NCBI GenBank assembly: GCA_015068555.1
Contig: SVKI01000012.1
Span: 1-40,816 of the forward strand
Origin: Oscillospiraceae bacterium
GTDB taxonomy: Bacteria > Bacillota > Clostridia > UBA1381 > UBA9506
Reading direction: 5' to 3'
DNA length: 40,816 nt
Part shown: positions 8,838-16,291 of the stretch, piece by piece
Numbering within the stretch: the first letter of the stretch is position 1
Layout of the letters: each line of letters starts with the position of its first letter
Position numbers and translations under genes: made by a program
Notes under the pieces: model-generated
What the model saw: the letters and a program-made list of their open reading frames with translations, nothing else
The model's database searches: none
Told to the model about the DNA's origin: nothing

Positions 8838-8874
8838 TAAGGGGTTGTCGCGTATGGCGGCAACCCCTTTTTGT
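8838..8874 (+). terminator. Terminator after the SLH repeat protein
   Basis: AGGGGTTGTCGC and GGCGGCAACCCCT form a GC-rich stem followed by TTTTT. Confidence 0.85.
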
Positions 8875-8881
8875 ATAACGA

Positions 8882-8899
8882 AAACCACGCGCGCGTGGT
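8882..8899. other. 18-bp perfect palindrome
   Basis: AACCACGCGCGCGTGGTT reads the same on both strands. It lies alone between the SLH terminator and the repeat at 8993; its function is unknown. Confidence 0.45.
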
Positions 8900-8992
8900 T
8901 CAATAAAGGTTAACCGATGACAGATGGAAAAGTAAAGTATACAAAAAAGTATATTATTATGTAACATTGTAGCATAGCACGAATAAATTGTT

Positions 8993-9055
8993 GGAAAGCC
9001 TTCCCCTTGAGGGGAAGGTGGGTTTTGCGGAGCAAAACTCGGATGAGGTGGAAAT
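8993..9055. repeat. Partial copy of a Clostridia-type palindromic intergenic repeat
   Basis: GGAAAGCCTTCCCCTTGAGG, GGGAAGGTGGG, then TTTTGCGGAGCAAAA and a GGATGAGGTGG tail. The same block order (CCTTCCC / GGGGAAGGTGGC / hairpin) occurs in the longer copy at 40674. This copy abuts the end of the GH4 remnant and appears to be what replaced the rest of that gene. Confidence 0.65.
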
Positions 9056-9057
9056 CG

Positions 9058-9136
9058 TAGGGGTCAGCATAACATTGCCTAAAACGTTTTTGGCGAAAAC
9101 GGTACTACCGGCGCCAATAAATGTAATTTTTATCAT
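9058..9136 (-). pseudogene. N-terminal fragment of a GH4 alpha-galactosidase/6-phospho-glycosidase
   Basis: Reading leftward from an ATG at 9136, preceded by AAGGAGATGAAGCT, the frame gives MIKITFIGAGSTVFAKNVLG followed by NVMLT. This is the NAD-binding Rossmann start typical of family GH4 (MelA/AglB-like) enzymes, including the GAGST loop. After about 26 residues the homology stops at the palindromic repeat and the frame runs into junk, ending near 8960. The intact ribosome site and start show a recent truncation rather than a chance match. About 400 codons are missing and are not found nearby. Confidence 0.75.
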
Positions 9137-9263
9137 AGCTTCATCTCCTTTTGTGTTTATGGAACTATTGTATCAGGAAGAAATCTGCTATAACATGGCA
9201 TAAGGTGACTAAAACATGTTATTTTGTAACTTTTGTTTGTGATGAAAAAAAGAAATATAGTCT

Positions 9264-9291
9264 TTGCAAAAGCATAAAAGTGTGTTATACT
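9264..9291 (+). promoter_or_regulatory. Sigma-A promoter of the SLH-cyclophilin gene
   Basis: TTGCAA (9264-9269), a 16-bp spacer and TATACT (9286-9291), 29 bp before the ATG. Confidence 0.7.
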
Positions 9292-9320
9292 AAGAATATG
9301 AATACAGGAGCGTGATAAAA

Positions 9321-10526
9321 ATGAAAAAAATAATTGCAATCGTATTAACAGTTTTGATGGTTTTTTCCACAATGGCCGTTTCAGCCCATCCTTTTTCTGA
9401 TGTGGCGTCTCATTGGGCAGAGGGGGAGATAGAAAAAGCCTATACAAATGGCATTGTGCAGGGTGACGGCAATGGCTTGTTCCGCCCTAACGACACGGTC
9501 TCCCGTGCCGAATTTTTAAAAATGGTTACGGTTTTGACCTCGGCTGTTCTGGGGGTTGAAATTCCGCAGATAGAGAATGTGGAGCACTGGGGCATTCCCT
9601 ATAATTATGTTGCCTGTAGCACCTATCTGATTCCGGCAGAGGAATTATCCTATGACGGTGTGATTCCGGGTGGACTGCTTGCAAAAGATTGTGACGACCC
9701 TATCCGACGCTGGGAGATGGCGTTTATCATCAGTAGCTTTTTTAAAAACGTAGTGGGCATTACGGCAAACGGAGCAGGGACGCTTGCGGATTACGCAGAG
9801 GTACAGGCTACCTATGATGCGGTGATTGTTGAGTCAATCGGAAGCCTGGTGGGCATGGGCATTTCTGTCGGCGATGAAAACAGATGCTTTAATGCAGGCT
9901 CTACGGGTACACGTGCAGAAGCTGTGACCTTCATCAATCGTATGGCTGATGAAATTATGGATATTGTGCACATGCAGGAGGAAATGATGGCAGAAAGGAT
10001 CAAAGCCTACACGGAGATTCCCGAGGGTCATCCCGTGGTGGAATTTGAGATGACTAACGGCAAGAAGTTTGAGGTGACTCTGTATCCTGAATACGCACCA
10101 CAGACCTGTGCTAACTTTTTAGACCTGGTGAAATCGGGATTTTATAATGGGTTGACTTTCCACAGAGTGGTAAGTGGCTTTGTGGCACAGGGAGGGGACC
10201 CTGAAGGAAACGGATCAGGCGACGCAGGCTATAACATCGTGGGCGAATTTGCCGCCAATGGCTTTGAGCAGAATATGATTCCGCATGAGCAGGGCGTTCT
10301 GTCTATGGCGCGTGCCGATCATCCCAATTCCGCCAGCTGTCAGTTCTTTATCTGCTTAGATAGGGCAAGCTCCCTTGATGGTCTGTATGCCGCTTTTGGT
10401 GAAGTGACCAAGGGAATGGAGGTTGTTCTGAGCTTTACCGAAGGGGAAATGACGGCGGCGCAAAACGGTGAGCCTTCTGTGCCGGTTGTTCCAATTGTTA
10501 TTAAGAAGGCAACAGTTAAACAATAA
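9321..10526 (+). CDS. Secreted SLH-domain peptidyl-prolyl cis-trans isomerase (cyclophilin type)
   Basis: A 401-aa fusion. Residues 1-22 form a signal peptide ending VSA. An SLH module spans about 24-75 (HPFSDVASHWAEGEIEKAY...GNGLFRPNDTVSRAE), with two weaker SLH-like stretches up to about 210. A cyclophilin domain fills about 235-400: FEVTLYPEYAPQTCANFLDL, then TFHRVVSGFVAQGGDP (279-294), SMARADHPNSASCQFFI and LDGLYAAFGEV, so the catalytic Arg and the Q/F pocket residues look intact. It would fold proteins outside the membrane while held at the wall. A GTG nine bases upstream is in frame but sits one base from the CAGGAG site, so the ATG is preferred. It lies next to the other SLH gene but has its own promoter. 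Confidence 0.9.
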   Translation: MKKIIAIVLTVLMVFSTMAVSAHPFSDVASHWAEGEIEKAYTNGIVQGDGNGLFRPNDTVSRAEFLKMVTVLTSAVLGVEIPQIENVEHWGIPYNYVACSTYLIPAEELSYDGVIPGGLLAKDCDDPIRRWEMAFIISSFFKNVVGITANGAGTLADYAEVQATYDAVIVESIGSLVGMGISVGDENRCFNAGSTGTRAEAVTFINRMADEIMDIVHMQEEMMAERIKAYTEIPEGHPVVEFEMTNGKKFEVTLYPEYAPQTCANFLDLVKSGFYNGLTFHRVVSGFVAQGGDPEGNGSGDAGYNIVGEFAANGFEQNMIPHEQGVLSMARADHPNSASCQFFICLDRASSLDGLYAAFGEVTKGMEVVLSFTEGEMTAAQNGEPSVPVVPIVIKKATVKQ

Positions 10527-10680
10527 AACATATAAGAAAGGGGATGTAAAAAAAGTCCAGAACGCAAAAAGGTGAAAGTATATGGAATGTAGATAGTTTA
10601 AAAATTTCAAAAGGTTCTAAATATGTTGAAAAATCTCATTTTATTCGATTTTTCTATGTTTTTAAGCCTTTTTGCTACGA

Positions 10681-10763
10681 ACAAACCTCGCCTCTCGACG
10701 TACCTATGTACGCCTTCGGGTAACCTTACAAAGCCTATATCAGGCTTTGTAAGCTCAGTTTGT
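10681..10763. repeat. Multi-hairpin intergenic element
   Basis: An outer ACAAAC/GTTTGT pair (10681-10686 with 10758-10763) encloses CGTAC-CTAT-GTACG (10699-10712) and a perfect 10-bp stem TTACAAAGCC/GGCTTTGTAA (10726-10735 with 10743-10752). No ORF or promoter fits here. The 346-bp gap that contains it holds nothing else recognisable apart from the terminator at 10796. It could be a structured RNA or a small non-autonomous repeat. Confidence 0.45.
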
Positions 10764-10795
10764 CCGTTCTGAAGCATTTTTCCCTATCCCCAAGT

Positions 10796-10837
10796 AAGAG
10801 GGTGTAAAAAAACTTGGTTTTTTTACACCCTCTTTTT
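10796..10837 (-). terminator. Bidirectional terminator, identical to the one at 29898
   Basis: An 18-bp stem of AAGAGGGTGTAAAAAAAC with its complement closes on a TTG loop. It is flanked by T-rich sequence on the plus side and serves the minus-strand gene at 10873. The same 39 bases recur exactly at 29898-29936. Confidence 0.8.
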
Positions 10838-10872
10838 GCTTGTGTATGAACACAACAAAGTTTTGATTTGAC

Positions 10873-11847
10873 TTAAAATGCACGCTTAAAGAATTTAAAC
10901 TGAGTGGCGCCGTCTTCTTTATAATAATTTAATGTAAAGCCCAAATTGCAGGCATCGGCTACGGCGTTGTAAACAGTTCTGGTTTCCTCGATATAGTAGC
11001 GGCTGGGTTCCTGGTTCAAAGAATGCATATACTCTATAACAGGGCTTTTATCGATGGTAACCGTTAAGCAGTCATCGGTAAGCTCGGTGTGTAGCACCTC
11101 GGAGGCCTCCTCAATCTCGTACAGCTCTTCCAGCCACTCTTTAATGGCAACCAAACCACGATTTTTAATATCTTCAATCTGGGGTGCATAGTAGCGGTTG
11201 GTAAACTCAGTTAGAAACTGGACAACACAGTTATCGCCGAATTTTTCACCACAGTAGGAAAGTGCCAGATCACCAATCAAGTGGAAATCACGATGCAGAT
11301 ATTTATTGTCTTCTGCCTTCATATCGATGATGGTCATGCTGTCGTCCGTTGGAACTTCTTCTGTTTTGGTGATGTCAACATCGGGTCTATGGCCTGTTTT
11401 ATAAATCAAACCGTTACATTCTGCATTGTCGATACGACTCAAATCTATTTCATGTGTAATACCAAAAGGTTCTAACACGCGTTGGTAGATAACATCGCAA
11501 TGTTTGCAGTAATCGTAATAGGGCTCAATATGCTCGAAGGCGTTGAGTCTGCCTCGCGAGGGGCAATGACGCATATGACTGTATTTTACCTGATTTTTGT
11601 GGTCTATGACAGCATATTGATCGCAAGCCTCTTCGGTCAGTGTGTGGTCCCAATAAGCAACAGCGCCTTTAAACGGGTCATCGGCTCTTTCAATGAAGGA
11701 AATTAAGCTGTTGGGATTGGTTCTGTCGCCAATGCTGTTATCGGAGACATGAATCCAGTAACGCATAACGGCATCGTGGCCGCCTCTTTTATCCAAAAAG
11801 GTAAAAAATTCACTGTAAAGTGGGATAAATTCAGTACAAGAAATCAT
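10873..11847 (-). CDS. Conserved-looking protein of unknown function (324 aa)
   Basis: I do not recognise this gene with confidence. The protein is acidic, soluble, and has no signal peptide or membrane segment. It has a Cys/His-rich centre (MRHCPSRGRL, then YCKHCDVIYQRVLEPFG), a further Cys in NAECNGLIYK, and a C-terminal GATQFKFFKRAF. The HC..iy..vl..fG...C pattern vaguely recalls the L-2-amino-thiazoline-4-carboxylate hydrolase-like family, but this is a weak impression only. It lies downstream of uxaC on the same strand with its own promoter and an inverted repeat at its start codon. A role linked to uronate use is possible only by neighbourhood. Confidence 0.7.
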   Translation of the reverse strand: MISCTEFIPLYSEFFTFLDKRGGHDAVMRYWIHVSDNSIGDRTNPNSLISFIERADDPFKGAVAYWDHTLTEEACDQYAVIDHKNQVKYSHMRHCPSRGRLNAFEHIEPYYDYCKHCDVIYQRVLEPFGITHEIDLSRIDNAECNGLIYKTGHRPDVDITKTEEVPTDDSMTIIDMKAEDNKYLHRDFHLIGDLALSYCGEKFGDNCVVQFLTEFTNRYYAPQIEDIKNRGLVAIKEWLEELYEIEEASEVLHTELTDDCLTVTIDKSPVIEYMHSLNQEPSRYYIEETRTVYNAVADACNLGFTLNYYKEDGATQFKFFKRAF

Positions 11848-11906
11848 ATTGACACATCCTTCTTTTTTTCAACATTGTATCATTGGGTATGAGAGGTGTC
11901 AATATG
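11845..11906 (-). promoter_or_regulatory. Promoter with paired 11-bp inverted arms upstream of the 324-aa gene
   Basis: On the minus strand, TTGACA (11903-11898), an 18-bp spacer and TACAAT (11879-11874). CATATTGACAC at 11845-11855 and its exact complement GTGTCAATATG at 11896-11906 lie 51 bp apart centre to centre. One arm covers the -35, the other the start codon. This suggests two operator half-sites or a looped repressor. Confidence 0.6.
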
Positions 11907-11952
11907 CAAAAAAGCACCACTTTTGTTAGTTTGCGGTAAGTTTTGTTAGTTT

Positions 11953-13320
11953 TTAAAAACCGAAATACTGTTTTGCGTTCAGATAGCAAATATTTTTAAC
12001 CATTTGACCCAATCGGTCATAATCAGACGGATATTCACCGTTTGTGACCCACGTTCCCAAGAGATTACACAGGATACGGCGAAAATATTCATGACGCACA
12101 AAGGATAAAAAACTGCGGGAATCTGTCAGCATGCCCACAAAGTAAGGCAAAATGCCGAAGTTGGCCAGCGTACGCATCTGGGCTTCCATACCGTCACGCT
12201 GATCGTTAAACCACCAGGCAGAACCAAACTGAACCTTTGTTTTCCACGGCGATTTTTGAAAGTTACCGGCCATGCTTGCGAGTGTATAGTTATCCTTTGG
12301 GTGCAGATTATAGAGAATGGTTTTGGGTAACATGTTGTCTGCCTCTAAGGTATCTAAAAATCGGGCCAGCGGCCGTGCAACAGAAACATCGTCAATCGAA
12401 TCAAAGCCTGCATCCTTTCCAACCGATTTTTCCATGGCAGAATTTGTGTTGCGCAGAGCACCGATATGCAGTTGCAAGGTCCAGCCACGTCTTGCGTATT
12501 CAGAAGCAAAGAAAAGATTCATCTCGGTTTTGTATAGATCTGCTTCCTGTGTCGAAATCGCTTCGCCGGAGAAGGCACGCTTAAAAACCGCCTCGGCATC
12601 ACCGCGAGCGAAAGGGATGCCCCCATCCATACCGTGGTCAGCTAGTCGGCAACCGTGCTCGTGGAAGTAGTCCAATCGCTTTAACATGTATTTTTTCAGT
12701 TCGGTATATGAGGAAACGCCTATGCTCTCCATATACGGTAAAAAGGTATCGCGGTCAATCAGGATGGCCTTGTCAGGTCGGAAGGTCGGCAACACTTTAA
12801 CGGAAAACCCGCACGACAGGGTTTGGTGCGCCGTCAAAGCATCGCTGGGGTCATCAGTGGTGCACACGACTTCTGCGCCGGACTGCGTAATGAGAGAGCG
12901 TGCGCTATACTTTTTCTGACTGATTACCTGATTGCAGTGACGGTAGATTTCATCGGCCGTTTCGCCGGACAGCAAGGCATCAATGCCAAAGTAGCGCTTT
13001 AACTCCAGATGGGTCCAGTGATACAGGGGATTGCCGATTAATAAAGGTACGACCTCAGCCCATTTTTTAAATTTTTCCTGCGGGTCGGCCCCGCCTGTGA
13101 TATAGTCTTCCTCCACACCGGCGGCGCGCATTAACCGCCATTTGTAATGGTCGCCTTCTAAGGTGAGCTCGGTTATGTTTTGATACTGTCTGTCTGTTGC
13201 TATCTCCTCGGGGTTTAAATGGCAATGGTAGTCGATAATGGGTAATGCTTCTGCATATTCGTGGTACAGCCTTTTGGACACATCACTGTGCAACATAAAA
13301 TCGTCATGGATAAACGCCAT
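11953..13320 (-). CDS. uxaC: Glucuronate isomerase (uronate isomerase)
   Basis: A 455-aa amidohydrolase-superfamily enzyme converting D-glucuronate to D-fructuronate (and galacturonate to tagaturonate), the first step of hexuronate catabolism. The N-terminal metal site is IIDYHCHLNPEEIA. LQLHIGALRNTNSAM and GSAWWFNDQRDGMEAQM carry the other family motifs. The length is near the usual 465-470. GAGGAAGTG precedes the ATG. No other uxu/uxa genes are in the window, so the rest of the pathway must lie elsewhere. The window's remaining sugar genes are the nagAB pair and the GH4 fragment. Confidence 0.96.
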   Translation of the reverse strand: MAFIHDDFMLHSDVSKRLYHEYAEALPIIDYHCHLNPEEIATDRQYQNITELTLEGDHYKWRLMRAAGVEEDYITGGADPQEKFKKWAEVVPLLIGNPLYHWTHLELKRYFGIDALLSGETADEIYRHCNQVISQKKYSARSLITQSGAEVVCTTDDPSDALTAHQTLSCGFSVKVLPTFRPDKAILIDRDTFLPYMESIGVSSYTELKKYMLKRLDYFHEHGCRLADHGMDGGIPFARGDAEAVFKRAFSGEAISTQEADLYKTEMNLFFASEYARRGWTLQLHIGALRNTNSAMEKSVGKDAGFDSIDDVSVARPLARFLDTLEADNMLPKTILYNLHPKDNYTLASMAGNFQKSPWKTKVQFGSAWWFNDQRDGMEAQMRTLANFGILPYFVGMLTDSRSFLSFVRHEYFRRILCNLLGTWVTNGEYPSDYDRLGQMVKNICYLNAKQYFGF

Positions 13321-13415
13321 GCGCTATCACTTCCTCATCTTTTTTTATTATCTATTTCCACAAATGGAATTATCATACAAAAAAGAAAAGAAGACCTGAC
13401 TTTTCGGGGGATTGC

Positions 13416-13444
13416 TTGACGGAAAAGAGAGAATGTGATACAAT
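13416..13444 (+). promoter_or_regulatory. Sigma-A promoter of mrp
   Basis: TTGACG (13416-13421), a 17-bp spacer and TACAAT (13439-13444), 42 bp before the ATG. Confidence 0.75.
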
Positions 13445-13486
13445 ATTTTTATAGAAACTATCATTCAATGAAAAGAGGAAAAGAAA

Positions 13487-14320
13487 ATGGCACAAAGTTG
13501 TGAACATGCTTCTTCATGCGGAAAGGAATCTTGTCAGGGCTGCGAACATGCCACACATGATTTTTCTGAAAAACCTCATGAACTGAGCCAAATTAAAAAA
13601 GTAATCGGTATTGTAAGCGGTAAAGGCGGCGTTGGTAAAAGCCTGGTTACCTCGCTTTTAGCCTCGACTATGAACCGTATGGGATATCGCACCGCGATTT
13701 TAGATGCGGATATCACCGGCCCTTCCATCCCCAAAGCTTTTGGTATTACGGAAAAGGCGTCTGGCAGCGAAGCGGGTATTTACCCTGTTGCCAGCAAAAA
13801 CGGCGTACAGGTGATGTCGCTTAACCTGCTTTTAGAAAATGAAAGCGATCCCGTTGTATGGCGTGGTCCTGTTATTGCAGGAACCGTTAAGCAGTTCTGG
13901 ACAGATGTTATCTGGGGCGATGTAGACTATATGTTTATCGATATGCCACCGGGAACAGGCGACGTTCCGCTGACTGTGTTTCAATCCATCGCAGTTGATG
14001 GTATCATCGTGGTAACCTCCCCGCAGGAACTGGTTTCCATGATAGTGGAAAAGGCCGTTCGCATGGCACAACTGATGAACATTCCCATTTTGGGTCTGGT
14101 AGAAAATATGTCTTATTTTAAATGCCCGGATAATGGCAAAGAATATGCAATTTTTGGTGATAGCCACATTGATGAAATTGCTGCCGGCTATAACCTGCCT
14201 GTGCTTGCCAGACTGCCGATTGATCCTTCTATTGCAGCCGCTTGCGATAGAGGTGCGATTGAAGACTTAAAACAGGATTGGTTCTCTGATGTTGCAGCCA
14301 TGCTTTCTGCAGAAAAATAA
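13487..14320 (+). CDS. mrp: Mrp/NBP35-family iron-sulfur carrier ATPase
   Basis: A 277-aa P-loop NTPase of the Mrp/ApbC group that assembles or carries [4Fe-4S] clusters in the cytosol. It has a deviant Walker A, GKGGVGKS (about residues 45-52), a switch in LDADITGPSIPKAFG, and FIDMPPGTGDVPLT. The N-terminal extension is Cys/His-rich (CEHASSCGKESCQGCEH), as in many clostridial members. The C-terminal CxxC that bridges the cluster in most homologues reads CPDNG here, so the second Cys is Asn. It has its own promoter and terminator. Demand for Fe-S proteins such as HydG/HydF fits, but no genetic link is visible. Confidence 0.92.
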   Translation: MAQSCEHASSCGKESCQGCEHATHDFSEKPHELSQIKKVIGIVSGKGGVGKSLVTSLLASTMNRMGYRTAILDADITGPSIPKAFGITEKASGSEAGIYPVASKNGVQVMSLNLLLENESDPVVWRGPVIAGTVKQFWTDVIWGDVDYMFIDMPPGTGDVPLTVFQSIAVDGIIVVTSPQELVSMIVEKAVRMAQLMNIPILGLVENMSYFKCPDNGKEYAIFGDSHIDEIAAGYNLPVLARLPIDPSIAAACDRGAIEDLKQDWFSDVAAMLSAEK

Positions 14321-14325
14321 ATAAC

Positions 14326-14370
14326 AGGCTGTCGGTGGGTGTTTGGATACCCGGCCGACAGCCTTTATCT
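14326..14370 (+). terminator. Terminator after mrp
   Basis: AGGCTGTCGG(TGGGT) pairs with (ACCCGG)CCGACAGCCT, followed by TTATCTTTT. Confidence 0.75.
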
Positions 14371-14419
14371 TTTGCATGTATGCGGGTGTTTTGTAACTCA
14401 ATCCATAAGGAGATAAGAT

Positions 14420-15337
14420 ATGATAGAAATTAGTCCTGATTATTATGATTCGTTCTGCTGCATTGCAGACCGTTGCAAACACAGTTGTTGCATAGGCTGG
14501 GAGATTGATATAGATGATGAAACCATGGCCTTATATCGTGCCCTGAACACAGACCTGGGTGAGAGAATCAGGCAAAATATCGAGGGTGAAGTGCCGCATT
14601 TTATCTTGCGTGAGGGAGAGAGATGCCCCTTTTTAACAAATCAGGGACTTTGCGAAATCATCAGCCATTTAGGCGAGGATGGCCTGTGCGACATTTGTGC
14701 ACTGCATCCCCGGTTCCGTAATTTTTACTCTGCTTTTTACGAAACGGGTCTGGGCTTGTGTTGCGAGGAGGCTGCGCGGATTATATTAACAAAACAAGAA
14801 AAGGTTACGCACACACTGCCGCGTGATGTGGCGCTTTCAGATGAGGAGGCAGTATTCTTTTCACGCAGACGCAAGGTCTTTGCCTTGTTGCAGGATAGAA
14901 GCTTAAATATCAGGGAGAGGTTCTCTCGTTTAGCAGAGCAATTTGGGTTCTCTTTTTCCTTTTCACTTGAGGCGCTCTGTGCAAGGTATATGGCATTAGA
15001 GCGGTTGGATGAGGCCTGGACAGAGATTCTAAACAAGCTCAAGGGCTTTTCTTTTAGCGAAGCCGTATTTGGGGAAGATGAGATGCAAATCCCCTTTGAA
15101 CAATTGGCTGTTTATTTTGTATTTCGGCACCTGAGCGGTGCTATCTGTGACGGCAATTATGCCGGAAGGGTGCACTTTGCGCTGATGAGTTGTTACTTCA
15201 TCGGTGCACTGTGGGCACAAGATAAAGAGAAAAACGGCACAATCGAAGCAGAGCAACTGGTCGATTTTGCACGCATGTATTCGGCAGAGGTGGAATATTC
15301 AGAAGAAAATCTTGCGTCAATGATACAAATGATATAA
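14420..15337 (+). CDS. FliB-like protein (flagellin lysine-N-methylase family)
   Basis: A 305-aa protein with the Cys pattern of the FliB family: C13-C14, C19, C23-C24 (FCCIADRCKHSCCIGWEIDID) and C69, C78, C90-x2-C93 (GLCDICALHPRF). Such Cys sets are thought to bind a metal or Fe-S centre. Salmonella FliB methylates flagellin lysines, but many Clostridia without flagella carry homologues, so the substrate is unknown here. No flagellar gene lies in the window. It is shorter than Salmonella FliB (about 400 aa). The ATG follows AAGGAGATAAGAT. It stands alone before a strong bidirectional terminator. Confidence 0.8.
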   Translation: MIEISPDYYDSFCCIADRCKHSCCIGWEIDIDDETMALYRALNTDLGERIRQNIEGEVPHFILREGERCPFLTNQGLCEIISHLGEDGLCDICALHPRFRNFYSAFYETGLGLCCEEAARIILTKQEKVTHTLPRDVALSDEEAVFFSRRRKVFALLQDRSLNIRERFSRLAEQFGFSFSFSLEALCARYMALERLDEAWTEILNKLKGFSFSEAVFGEDEMQIPFEQLAVYFVFRHLSGAICDGNYAGRVHFALMSCYFIGALWAQDKEKNGTIEAEQLVDFARMYSAEVEYSEENLASMIQMI

Positions 15338-15388
15338 AAAGGAAAGAGTCACAGCGTTATATGCTCTGTGACTCTTTCCTTTTATATC
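15331..15388. terminator. Bidirectional terminator between the FliB-like gene and the DMT transporter
   Basis: A near-perfect stem of about 24 bp (GATATAAAAGGAAAGAGTC... and its complement). The stop codon of the FliB-like gene lies inside the left arm. A- and T-runs on both sides suit convergent genes. Confidence 0.85.
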
Positions 15389-15391
15389 ATA

Positions 15392-16252
15392 TTACGAAAA
15401 CAGAAGCGGTATCATAATACCGGCGACAATAACTGCCGTACAGAGCAGTTTGTATGCGATGTTCTTTTCTTTAAAGAACAACCAGCCGGAAAAGACGGAA
15501 ACAATGACCGAAGACTGCTTAATCAGCGTCATTAAGGTGACCTGGCTTTGTGGATTGGCATTGGCTTTAAACAAAAGCAGGTCGCCTACGACCAGCGATA
15601 CACTCATCAGCGAAATCCATGGGTTTTTAATCAGCGTTTTAAATGATATCCGATCCCGGCGAATTAAAAGTCCGCATCCGTAAAGCAAGCATAAAAAGAG
15701 CATGAACCAGAATTGCAACTGGTTGGGCTCGATACTTTTCATTAAGATTTTATCGAGCATGCCGGAGATGGCATTAAACAGGCAATTAAGCAAAACAGCA
15801 AGTAAGGCAATTGCCGTCGCACCGCTTGCAGAGGCGTTTTTCTTGGCGTTTACAAGCAAAAGACCGGCAATGACCAGCAGCATACCGATAGCTTTTTGGG
15901 GCGTGAAACTTTCGCCTAAAACGAAAACACCCAACAGGGTGGAAAAAACCACTCTCCCTAAATCCATAACGCTGTACAGGCTGACAGACATGCGCTTTAA
16001 GGCCGTCAGTGACAAAATCCAGGCCGTGCAACAGGCGGCGGATTTTAAAAAGGCGTAAAAAATATAAACGGGGTCAATGCTAAGGGCAGAGCGGGCATAG
16101 GGTAGCGTCATTAAAAAGCCGAGGAATGTATATAAAAATAAAATTTCATTGGTTCCGGATTTTTTCAGGGCGGCTTTTTTCATGCATTCGCGTGCGCCCT
16201 TGAGCAAAGCGTATAAAACAACTAAAAAAATCCAGGTATTATAGTTTGTCAT
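15392..16252 (-). CDS. EamA/DMT-family transporter
   Basis: A 286-aa membrane protein of about ten hydrophobic helices in two EamA halves (roughly 1-137 and 145-285). This is typical of drug/metabolite transporters that export amino acids, sugars or other small metabolites. The first half closes with the usual LGESFTPQKAIGMLLVIAGL, and the second has WLFFKEKNIAYKLLCTAVIV, the paired end-of-domain motif. No substrate can be assigned. It is followed upstream, with a 39-bp gap, by tadA on the same strand and is probably co-transcribed with it. Confidence 0.85.
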   Translation of the reverse strand: MTNYNTWIFLVVLYALLKGARECMKKAALKKSGTNEILFLYTFLGFLMTLPYARSALSIDPVYIFYAFLKSAACCTAWILSLTALKRMSVSLYSVMDLGRVVFSTLLGVFVLGESFTPQKAIGMLLVIAGLLLVNAKKNASASGATAIALLAVLLNCLFNAISGMLDKILMKSIEPNQLQFWFMLFLCLLYGCGLLIRRDRISFKTLIKNPWISLMSVSLVVGDLLLFKANANPQSQVTLMTLIKQSSVIVSVFSGWLFFKEKNIAYKLLCTAVIVAGIMIPLLFS

Positions 16253-16291
16253 TTAAAGGTTCCTTCCTGAACAAAGTATGTGCGATCTACC

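Noticed and set aside
8988-9203. 71-aa plus-strand open frame
   Set aside because: It spans the palindromic repeat and the complement of the GH4 fragment; no family and no good start site.
13350-13380. Operator palindrome TTTCCACAAATGGAA upstream of uxaC
   Set aside because: The arms are short and imperfectly placed, and no clear promoter could be aligned with it.
14420-15337. A true flagellin methylase and therefore a motile organism
   Set aside because: FliB homologues are common in non-motile Clostridia and there is no flagellar gene in view.
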